From positions 1 to 64,000 of the forward strand of contig NZ_BMQY01000006.1 in the NCBI RefSeq assembly GCF_014648355.1: 64,000 nucleotides of DNA, written 5' to 3'. Made by a program: the position numbers and the translations under genes. A model generated the notes under the pieces. The model saw only the letters and a list, made by a program, of their open reading frames with translations. It had not been told where the DNA came from and made no database searches. Positions 57,936-64,000 of the stretch are shown here, in pieces (position 1 is the first letter of the stretch; the number at the start of each line of letters is the position of its first letter). This stretch comes from Couchioplanes azureus (GTDB lineage Bacteria > Actinomycetota > Actinomycetes > Mycobacteriales > Micromonosporaceae).

Positions 57936-60299
57936 ATGGCGCTGCTCGAAGTCGTCGACGTCTGCAAGGAGTTCCCCGGCGTACGCGCCCTGGACGGGGT
58001 GTCCTTCACCCTGCAACCGGGCGAGGTGCACGCCCTCGTAGGAGAGAACGGCGCCGGGAAGTCCACCCTCATCAAGGTGCTCACCGGCGTCCACCACCCC
58101 GACCGCGGCCGGCTGCGCTACCGCGCCGAACCGGTCCGGTTCGACTCCCCCATGGACGCCCAGCGAGCCGGAATCTCCGCGATCCACCAGGAGGTCAACC
58201 TCATCCCGCTGATGAGCGTGGCCCACAACCTGTTCCTGGGCCGCGAGCCACGCACCACGCTCGGTCTGCTCGACGAGAAGCGCATGGTCCGCGAGGCCAG
58301 GGAAGTACTGTCGCGCTACGGCGTCGCCACCGACGTACGCCGGCAGCTCGGCACTCTCGCCCTGGGAGCCCAGCAGATGGTCGCCCTGGCCCGAGCGGTG
58401 ATGATCGACGCGAGGGTCGTCATCATGGACGAGCCCACGTCATCGCTCGAACCCCGGGAGGTAGAAACCCTCTTCGGCGTCATCGGCGACCTGCACGCCA
58501 AGGGCATCGGAGTCGTCTACGTCAGCCACCGCCTCGACGAGCTGTACCGGATCTGCGACACGGTCACGATCCTGCGCGACGGGAAGGTGGTGCACACGGG
58601 GAGGCTCGCCGATCTGGAACGCATCAGGCTCGTTGCTCTCATGCTGGGCCGGGAGACGGCGACGGTACGCCGCCAGGGCTTCACCACCTTCGCCACTCAC
58701 CACAGCAGCAGTCGTTCCGGGACACCGTCTCCGATCCCGGGGAACCGGCAGGCCACACCGAGCCCCGCCGGCGCCGACGCAGGCCGAACCCGGGCAGATG
58801 CCAATCCCGCACCGCGCCACACCGGCGCAACCGACGACGAGCCGCAAGCCCACCCAAGCCGCCCCCGCGCAACCGACGACCACGCACACGCCCACCCAAG
58901 CCACACCCGCGCAACCGACGACCACGCACACGCCCACCCAAGCCACACCCGCGCAACCGACGACCACGCACACGCCCACCCAGGCCACACCCGCGCAACC
59001 GACGACCACGCACACGCCCACCCAGGCCACACCCGCGTAACCGGCAGCGATGCACGAGCCGACACGAGCCAACGCCCCACGGACACGGACCATCCGCAAG
59101 CCGACGCAAGTCGCTCGCAGGTCGGTGAGGGCGACTCGCACGCTGGTGATCCGGTGTTGAGGGTTACCGGCCTCAGCAGCAGGCAGCGACTGCACGACAT
59201 CGGCTTCACGGTGCGGCGAGGCGAGGTCGTGGGGCTGGGTGGCCTGCTCGGTGCCGGGCGCAGCGAGACGATCAAGGCGATCGCCGGCGCGTACCCGATC
59301 GACAGCGGCGTCATCGAGGTCGACGGCAAGGACCTCAGACATCCCACCACCGTCCGGGCGGTACGGGCCGGTATCGCCGTGTTGCCCGAAGACCGCAAGG
59401 CCGAGGGAATCGTGCCTGGTCTCTCGGTGCGCGAGAACATCGCGCTCGCCGTCCTGCCCCAGCTGTCGAGGTGGGGCCTGGTGTCCGACCGCAAGATCGA
59501 CAAGATCGTGGACCGGTACATGACCCGCCTGCGAATCAAGGCATCGAGCCCCCACCAGGGCGTCGGCGACCTCTCGGGCGGCAACCAGCAGAAGGTCCTG
59601 CTAGCCCGGCTCCTCGCCACCAACCCCCGCATACTGCTCCTCGACGAGCCGACCCGCGGCATCGACATCGGCGCCAAGGCCGAGGTGCAAGGTCTGATCG
59701 ACGATCTGGCCGCCGAAGGCCTCGGCGTGGTCCTCGTCTCCTCCGACGCCGAAGAACTCGTCGAAGGCTCCCACCGAGTCGTAGTCCTCCGCGACGGCAC
59801 CATCATCGGCGAACTCCAGGGCGAGAACGTCACCACCGAAGCACTGCTGGAAACAATCGCCACGGCAGCCCACGAAGCAGCGACCGGACCGGCAGTCACC
59901 GAGCCGGTAGCTGCCACCGGACCCACAGCCGCCAAGCCAGCAGCTGCCACCGGACCCACAGCCGCCAAGCCAGCAGCTGCCACCGGACCCACAGCCGCCA
60001 AGCCAGCAGCTGCCACCGGACCCACAGCCGCCAAGCCAGCAGCTGCCACCGGACCCGTGTCCGCGGGCGAGGCAGCCGGTCCCTCACCCGCCACCGGGCC
60101 GACAGCACCCGAACCGCCACCCACCACCGGAGCCACAACACCCCAACCACCACGCCCGATCGGGCCGACAACACCCCAACCACCACCCACGACCAGAGCC
60201 ACCACATCCCAGCCGCCACCCACGACCGGGGCCGGGTCGGGGGCTGGACCGGCAGCGGCGGGCAGGGTGAGGGACCGGGAGGTTGGCGATGACGACTGA
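57936..60299 (+). CDS. Dual-domain sugar ABC ATPase with giant repetitive linker and tail
   Basis: 787 residues; the family is ~500. NBD1 (~1-245): Walker A GENGAGKST, degenerate signature LALGAQQMV, Walker B VVIMDEPTSSLEP. A linker of ~160 residues (~246-405) holds a Pro/Ala/Ser-rich start and a His-rich tandem repeat (see the 58866-59033 entry). NBD2 (~406-648): degenerate P-loop GGLLGAGRSE, LSGGNQQKVLLARLL, Walker B LLLDEPTRGID. A ~139-residue tail carries 11-residue repeats. The core matches CUT2-type ATPases such as YtfR/RbsA, powering sugar uptake with the two permeases downstream. Starts 5 bases after the GH2 stop; overlaps permease 1 by 11 bases. The linker is the unusual feature. Confidence 0.9.
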   Translation: MALLEVVDVCKEFPGVRALDGVSFTLQPGEVHALVGENGAGKSTLIKVLTGVHHPDRGRLRYRAEPVRFDSPMDAQRAGISAIHQEVNLIPLMSVAHNLFLGREPRTTLGLLDEKRMVREAREVLSRYGVATDVRRQLGTLALGAQQMVALARAVMIDARVVIMDEPTSSLEPREVETLFGVIGDLHAKGIGVVYVSHRLDELYRICDTVTILRDGKVVHTGRLADLERIRLVALMLGRETATVRRQGFTTFATHHSSSRSGTPSPIPGNRQATPSPAGADAGRTRADANPAPRHTGATDDEPQAHPSRPRATDDHAHAHPSHTRATDDHAHAHPSHTRATDDHAHAHPGHTRATDDHAHAHPGHTRVTGSDARADTSQRPTDTDHPQADASRSQVGEGDSHAGDPVLRVTGLSSRQRLHDIGFTVRRGEVVGLGGLLGAGRSETIKAIAGAYPIDSGVIEVDGKDLRHPTTVRAVRAGIAVLPEDRKAEGIVPGLSVRENIALAVLPQLSRWGLVSDRKIDKIVDRYMTRLRIKASSPHQGVGDLSGGNQQKVLLARLLATNPRILLLDEPTRGIDIGAKAEVQGLIDDLAAEGLGVVLVSSDAEELVEGSHRVVVLRDGTIIGELQGENVTTEALLETIATAAHEAATGPAVTEPVAATGPTAAKPAAATGPTAAKPAAATGPTAAKPAAATGPTAAKPAAATGPVSAGEAAGPSPATGPTAPEPPPTTGATTPQPPRPIGPTTPQPPPTTRATTSQPPPTTGAGSGAGPAAAGRVRDREVGDDD
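58866..59033 (+). repeat. 42-bp (14-residue) His-rich minisatellite in the ABC ATPase linker
   Basis: Four near-perfect units at 58866, 58908, 58950 and 58992, preceded by a degenerate copy (58824-58865) and followed by another. Each encodes the pattern ATDDHAHAHPSHTR (S to G in the last two), i.e. four His and two Asp per unit, about residues 311-366. The unit length is a multiple of three, so the frame is kept. His-Asp clusters of this density can bind divalent metals. Confidence 0.92.
59911..60057 (+). repeat. 33-bp (11-residue) tandem repeat in the ABC ATPase tail
   Basis: Four exact units at 59911, 59944, 59977 and 60010 plus a partial fifth, each encoding AATGPTAAKPA-type sequence, in frame. 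After the repeats, Pro/Thr-rich sequence continues to the stop. The arrangement resembles a disordered Pro/Ala/Lys linker without known binding function. Confidence 0.92.
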
Positions 60300-61260
60300 G
60301 GTCGTGGCCGGCACACGGGCCGGCGTGGATCTGGGACGGGTGCGCGCCTGGTTGCCGAGATACGGCGTCTACGCCGCGATCTTGGTCCTGGTCACTTACA
60401 ACCTGCTCTTCACGCCGAACTTCTTGACCCCGGGCAACCTACGGACCCAGCTCGTCCAGGTCGCGCCGGTCGTCATCGTGGCGCTCGGTATGGCGCTGGT
60501 GATCGGCACGGAGGGAATCGACCTGTCGGTCGGCTCCGTGATGGCCCTGGCGGCCGCACTGATCCCGCTCTATCTCGGTTACGGTGTCATCGCTGCCGTC
60601 CTCGTCTCGGTGCTCGCCGGTGTGGCGGTTGGCCTGGTGAACGGCATCCTGGTCGCCCGGGTCGGATTGCAGCCCATCGTGGCGACCCTGGCGCTCTTCG
60701 TCGGCGGCCGGGGGCTCGCGCTGGTCATCTCCGACGGGCAGCTCAAGGACATCCGCAATGAGAGCCTGCTCTTCCTCGGCTCGGGAGACCTGCTCGGCAT
60801 TCCCGTGCTGGTGTGGATCGCCGCACTGCTGGTCGTCGTCATCGCCTTCGTGGTCCGGCGGACGGTTCTCGGCCGACGGCTCCTCGCCATCGGCGGCAAT
60901 CGCCCCGCCACGGAACTCGCCGGTGTTCCGGTCACCCGCGTCCTCCTCACTGTCTACATAGTCTGTGCCGTTCTCGCTTCCTTTGCCGGCTTGCTGGCAG
61001 TCGCTCGCATCCAGTCCAGCGACGCCTCCTCGGTAGGAATGCTCATCGAGCTTTCCGCCATCACCGCCGTGGTGGTCGGCGGCACCCCGCTGACCGGCGG
61101 CACGATCCGCGTCGTGGGCACCGTCGCCGGCGCTCTCCTCATGCAACTCGTGGTGGCCACGATGATCAGGCACAACCTGCAGCCGTCCACCACCGAGATG
61201 GTGCAGGCCGTCATCATCCTCGTCGCCGTCTTCGCCGCCCGGGAGAGGAAGAACCGGTGA
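60289..61260 (+). CDS. Sugar ABC transporter permease 1 (YtfT/YjfF/RbsC type)
   Basis: 323 residues, ATG 60289 with GGGAGG 6 bases upstream, inside the end of the ATPase gene. Nine to ten membrane helices with branched-chain/CUT2 permease marks: VALGMALVIGTEGIDLSVGSVMALAAAL, NGILVARVGLQPIVATLALFVGGRGLAL, and GGNRPATELAGVPVTRV before a final pair of helices with AVVVGGTPLTGG. It should form half of the pore. Its stop overlaps permease 2 by GTGA. Confidence 0.92.
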   Translation: MTTEVVAGTRAGVDLGRVRAWLPRYGVYAAILVLVTYNLLFTPNFLTPGNLRTQLVQVAPVVIVALGMALVIGTEGIDLSVGSVMALAAALIPLYLGYGVIAAVLVSVLAGVAVGLVNGILVARVGLQPIVATLALFVGGRGLALVISDGQLKDIRNESLLFLGSGDLLGIPVLVWIAALLVVVIAFVVRRTVLGRRLLAIGGNRPATELAGVPVTRVLLTVYIVCAVLASFAGLLAVARIQSSDASSVGMLIELSAITAVVVGGTPLTGGTIRVVGTVAGALLMQLVVATMIRHNLQPSTTEMVQAVIILVAVFAARERKNR

Positions 61261-62552
61261 ACCCGCACACCGATCCCTCGACAACCCCAGCCAACACCGC
61301 CAACCCAGCCAGAGTGACCAACGCGGCCTCCACCGCAGCCTCAATCACCGATCCGTCCACACCACCCTCAGGTACCGCTGAGCCCCTCACCGCCGCCGGC
61401 ATCACCAAGCCAGCCACAGCATCCGCGGACACCACCAACGCAGCCACAGCATCCGCCGACACCACCAACGCAGCCACAGCCGTCAGCACGGCGACCGCTG
61501 CCATCGCAGCCACGAAGCGAGCCCGCGCCGACGCGGCTGTGGGCACACCGGCGTCCGCGAGTGCGGCCGCAGCCGCTGCGAGGGAGTTACGCCGGTCGCA
61601 GCGCATGGTCCGGCTCGCGGACCTGATGCAGCGGCAGGGGGCGCTGGCCGTTCTCGTCGTGGTCGTGGTCATCGCCTCAGCGGCGTTTCCCCACTTCCGC
61701 AGTTATGACAACGCCGGCACGATTCTGATCGCCGCGGCGCCGCCCGCCCTTCTCGCGCTAGGTATGACCTTTGTCATCATCACCGGTGGCATCGACCTTT
61801 CCGTGGGATCTCTTTATGTCCTCGGCGGCGTCATCTCAGCCTATGCGTCTCAATGGGGTTTGATTCTTGCATTCTTCTTACCATTGGTCGCATGTGGACT
61901 GATCGGCTTGATGAACGGCTTGCTCATCGCCCACACTCGGATGGCGGCGTTCATCGTCACTCTCGCCACGCTTCTCGGCGCTCGCGGTCTCATGCGTGCC
62001 CTCAGCGATGAGGGCTCCACCACCTACCTCGTGAGCGACGAGGCGTTTCGCGGCTTCGGCACGGGCGCGTTCCTCGGCATCGGTTACCCGGTGTGGCTGG
62101 TGGCGGCGGTTTTTGGAGTAGGCATGGTGCTGTTGTCACGTACCCGGTTCGGACATGCGGTCTATGCCGTCGGCGGGAGTGAGGATGCCGCGCGCCTCAT
62201 GGGCGTGGCCGTGCGGCGTACCAAAGTGTGGGTCTATGTCATTTCCGGCCTGCTCGCGGGCCTGGCCGGGGCGATCAACGCGGCCAAGCTCGGCTCCGGT
62301 GTCACGGTGCTGGGCGTCGGCATGGAGCTGGACGCCATCGCGGCGGTGGTGATCGGCGGCACGCTGCTGACCGGCGGCGCGGGCACCATCGCGGGCACGA
62401 TCGCGGGTGTCCTACTACTGGGGGTGATCCAGAACATGCTCAATCAGGTGGGCAGTGTGCCCACCAGTTATCAGCAGGTCATCAGCGGTGCCTTCCTCGC
62501 CGCGGTGGTGGTTGCACAGACCTTCCTGGTTCGCCTCCGTCGCATGACCTGA
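61257..62552 (+). CDS. Sugar ABC transporter permease 2 with repetitive N-terminal extension
   Basis: 431 residues from GTG 61257 (GTGA overlap with permease 1). The first ~117 residues are Ala/Thr-rich, low-complexity and predicted disordered, with a 10-residue repeat (see 61411-61480). The membrane body begins near RLADLMQRQGALAVL and has the CUT2 marks LLALGMTFVIITGGIDLSVGSL, LLIAHTRMAAFIVTLATLLGARG, GGSEDAARLMGV, AVVIGGTLLTGGAGT. Known YjfF-type permeases lack such an extension; an internal start (for example ATG near 61605) cannot be ruled out. Confidence 0.9.
   Translation: MNPHTDPSTTPANTANPARVTNAASTAASITDPSTPPSGTAEPLTAAGITKPATASADTTNAATASADTTNAATAVSTATAAIAATKRARADAAVGTPASASAAAAAARELRRSQRMVRLADLMQRQGALAVLVVVVVIASAAFPHFRSYDNAGTILIAAAPPALLALGMTFVIITGGIDLSVGSLYVLGGVISAYASQWGLILAFFLPLVACGLIGLMNGLLIAHTRMAAFIVTLATLLGARGLMRALSDEGSTTYLVSDEAFRGFGTGAFLGIGYPVWLVAAVFGVGMVLLSRTRFGHAVYAVGGSEDAARLMGVAVRRTKVWVYVISGLLAGLAGAINAAKLGSGVTVLGVGMELDAIAAVVIGGTLLTGGAGTIAGTIAGVLLLGVIQNMLNQVGSVPTSYQQVISGAFLAAVVVAQTFLVRLRRMT
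61411..61480 (+). repeat. 30-bp tandem repeat in permease 2 N-terminal extension
   Basis: Two units (61411-61440, 61441-61470), differing by one base, plus a 10-base partial unit; they encode ATASADTTNA-type repeats in frame. Confidence 0.85.
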
Positions 62553-63207
62553 AACGGAGCTCCACCGACCGGAACACAGACGCGCGGAACACAGACACAA
62601 ACGGGCGGAAGGGGGCCCCAGGGGCCGGAGGCACATGAGTCGATCGCCGCATGCCCGCCGGAGGTCGCACGAGCGGAGAGCGCGACCCTGTTCCGCACCA
62701 AAGCGGGACGGGGCGAGGCGCGACGCCGCGGGGCGAGGCGCGGCGGGGCGCGGTGCGGCGAGGCGCGACGGCCGCAACGGGGCGGGGCGCGAGGCGACGC
62801 GGCGAGGCGCGACGCGGCAGGGCGCGACGCGGCAGGGCGCGACGCGGCGAGGCACGACGCGGCAGGGCGCGACGCGGCGAGGCACGACGCGGCAGGGCGC
62901 GACGCGGCGAGGCACGACGCGGCAGGGCGCGACGCGGCGAGGCACGACGCGGCGAGGCGCGACGGGCGCAACGGGAAGGGGTGCGACGGGGGCGGCGCAG
63001 CGGGGCGGGACGCGACGGGACGAGGCGCGACCGGGCGCGACGCGACGAGACGAGGCGCGACGCGACGAGGCGCGACGGGACGAGGCGCGACGCGACGCGA
63101 CGAGACGAGGCGCGACGCGACGAGGCGCGACGGGACGAGGCGCGACGCGACGAGGCGTGTCCACCGGGCGCGCAAGCTGTGAACGCAACGCCTGGCAGGA
63201 TGGCCGC
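62553..63207 (+). other. 655-base gene-free region, mostly repeats
   Basis: From the permease stop to the DCC-protein start. The first ~140 bases contain a short direct repeat (CGGAACACAGAC-type, 62573-62605) and no promoter that I can see; the rest is the T-depleted repeat array described separately. One frame stays open through it and into the DCC gene, but it encodes only Arg/Gly/Ala low-complexity sequence and I do not call it coding. Confidence 0.7.
62693..63157 (+). repeat. T-depleted GC-rich tandem repeat array
   Basis: 465 bases with only two T on the + strand (62754 and 62982). Block 1 (62821-62940): four 30-bp units, three identical, each a pair of 15-mers of GGCGCGACGCGGCGA type. 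Block 2 (about 63047-63153): two ~55-bp units. Runs of four G occur near 62700-62790. All composed of short C, G, A words; the opposite strand is nearly A-free. Confidence 0.95.
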
Positions 63208-63603
63208 ATGACCACGCCCACCCTCGTGTACGACGGCGATTGCGCATTCTGCACCTCCTGCGCCCACTTCATCGAGCGCCGTATCCCGACACGCGCCACC
63301 GTGGTCCCCTGGCAGTTCGCCGACCTGGACGCCCTCGGCCTGACGCTCGAGCAGGTGGAGGAGGCCGTGCAGTGGGTCGCCGCGGACGGCACGATCGCCT
63401 CCGGGCCGGACGCCGTCGCGCTGCTGCTGCGCGACGCCGGGCGGCTGTGGGAGGTGCCCGGGCGGGCGTTGCAGCTCAAGCCCGTCGGCCTGCTGGCCTG
63501 GCCGGTGTACCGATGGATCGCCGGCCACCGCCACCTCATGCCGGGCGGCACCGCGGCGTGCTCGTTGCCGCGGGCGACGCGCGAGCGACTGCACGACGCC
63601 TGA
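63208..63603 (+). CDS. DCC-family thiol-disulfide oxidoreductase-like protein (DUF393)
   Basis: 131 residues from ATG 63208. Starts TLVYDGDCAFCTSCAHFIERR, the DxxCxxC motif of the DCC/DUF393 family, followed by a thioredoxin-like fold and GRLWEVPGRAL. The CxxC pair could form a redox disulfide; the family has no settled function. A small hydrophobic patch near LLAWPVYRWIAG may touch the membrane. It follows directly after the repeat array, so its promoter may lie within that array. Confidence 0.88.
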   Translation: MTTPTLVYDGDCAFCTSCAHFIERRIPTRATVVPWQFADLDALGLTLEQVEEAVQWVAADGTIASGPDAVALLLRDAGRLWEVPGRALQLKPVGLLAWPVYRWIAGHRHLMPGGTAACSLPRATRERLHDA

Positions 63604-63753
63604 TCAGAACTGCATCGGCGGCTGACCGACCGCGCCCGGAACGTCCCCCGTGGCGTCGGTCGCCTCGGTGGACGCCGCGCTCCGCGCGGGACAGCGCAGG
63701 CACGACCGGGCGAGGCCGCCGACGCCTGGTCCTCCTGCCGGGGAACGTGCAAC

Positions 63754-64000
63754 TCAGTTCAGGCGTGCCGTACCCAACACGTGCCCCTGACCGTCCGCCA
63801 CGGCCACCGTGCTCACGTCCCGCAGCTGGATCGAGCTCGCCCCGGTCACCCTGGCGTTCCCGCTCGGGGTGGTTCCCCACGTCGCGGCCTGTTCGGCCGC
63901 GCCGCCGCCGGCCCTGCGGACCTGGCAGACGAAGGGGCCACGCCCGCTGAGCCGGGACACGGTCAGATCGATCGAGACGCCCCAGGTCTTGCCGGTGAGC
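63754..64000 (-). CDS. Partial protein, possible anti-sigma factor C-terminal domain
   Basis: The frame runs off the right edge and ends with TGA at 63754-63756. The visible ~80 residues (KTWGVSIDLTVSRLSGRGPF, CQVRRAGG, AATWGTTPSGNARVTGASSIQLRDVSTVAVADGQGHVLG) look like the beta-rich C-terminal domain found after the zinc-finger and membrane helix of actinobacterial anti-sigma factors (the AATW...ATVTGATSI pattern). The N-terminal ZAS domain, which would prove it, is outside the window. Confidence 0.45.
   Translation of the reverse strand, partial: LTGKTWGVSIDLTVSRLSGRGPFVCQVRRAGGGAAEQAATWGTTPSGNARVTGASSIQLRDVSTVAVADGQGHVLGTARLN

Noticed and set aside
62693-63157. T-depleted array as a CRISPR array or as an Arg/Gly-rich coding gene
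   Set aside because: The repeats are contiguous and nested with no spacers. One frame runs open into the DCC gene, but the product is monotonous Arg/Gly/Ala sequence that tracks the repeats and lacks any fold.
1-64000. Insertion sequences, tRNA or rRNA genes
   Set aside because: No transposase motif, terminal inverted repeat pair or tRNA cloverleaf was seen. Only a covariance scan would be decisive for tRNAs.

Overview
The window is very GC-rich, gene-dense DNA with many GTG starts, short intergenic gaps and actinobacterial protein families: a BTAD/NB-ARC regulator of the AfsR type, DrrAB-type drug exporters, DHA2 permeases, S33 exported peptidases and a SigB/SigF-type sigma factor. A filamentous actinomycete fits best. 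I would guess Micromonosporaceae (Actinoplanes/Micromonospora-like), but that is an inference from gene style and not from a marker gene. I see no rRNA, tRNA, insertion sequence, prophage or CRISPR array.

Layout. 0-2 kb: the tail of a sigma factor faces a membrane LTA-synthase-like sulfatase whose 3' end carries a 36-bp tandem repeat. 2.3-6 kb: DedA protein, coiled-coil protein, SDR oxidoreductase and a DrrA/DrrB-type exporter. 6-18.4 kb: a large AfsR-like regulator, a secreted beta-propeller, a membrane phosphodiesterase, two lipoproteins (one a GH18 hydrolase), a LamG protein, a GH15 enzyme and a CorC/HlyC-type CBS protein. 18.5-26.6 kb: a YbhN-like flippase-type protein, a TPR protein, a GDT1-type Mn exporter behind a yybP-ykoY riboswitch, an S33 peptidase, an L,D-transpeptidase, an EEP-nuclease remnant, an orphan protein and an APC permease. 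26.8-35.6 kb: two intact GGDEF-EAL proteins flanking a CrcB fluoride-channel pair, a second Drr-type exporter and a GT2. 35.6-41.1 kb: CsbD, a two-component pair, a beta-lactamase-fold protein with an atypical active site, a lone receiver protein and a DHA2 exporter. 41.2-45.3 kb: YfhO + GtrA + GtrB, a complete three-part surface-glycosylation set. 46-48.3 kb: a secreted ALF/ricin/FG-GAP protein. 48.4-53.9 kb: S66 LD-carboxypeptidase, alanine racemase, STAND-type ATPase with HTH, D-Ala-D-Ala ligase and TetR, a D-alanine/peptidoglycan island. 54-62.6 kb: an operon of YtfQ-like sugar-binding lipoprotein, GH2 enzyme with two AbfB domains, a giant dual ABC ATPase and two permeases. 62.7-64 kb: a T-depleted repeat array, a DCC-family protein and the tail of a possible anti-sigma factor.

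Working together. The last operon looks like a self-contained furanoside scavenging system (extracellular GH2-AbfB, then a YtfQRT/YjfF-type importer). It is also the oddest part of the window. The ATPase has a histidine-rich 42-bp (14-residue) tandem repeat between its two nucleotide-binding domains and a 33-bp (11-residue) repeat in a C-terminal tail. Permease 2 has a repeat-containing N-terminal extension, and immediately downstream lies a 465-bp array with only two T residues on the + strand. Cell-envelope work dominates the rest: polymer synthesis, glycosylation, D-Ala supply, L,D-crosslinking and exporters. Six convergent gene pairs overlap at their 3' ends.
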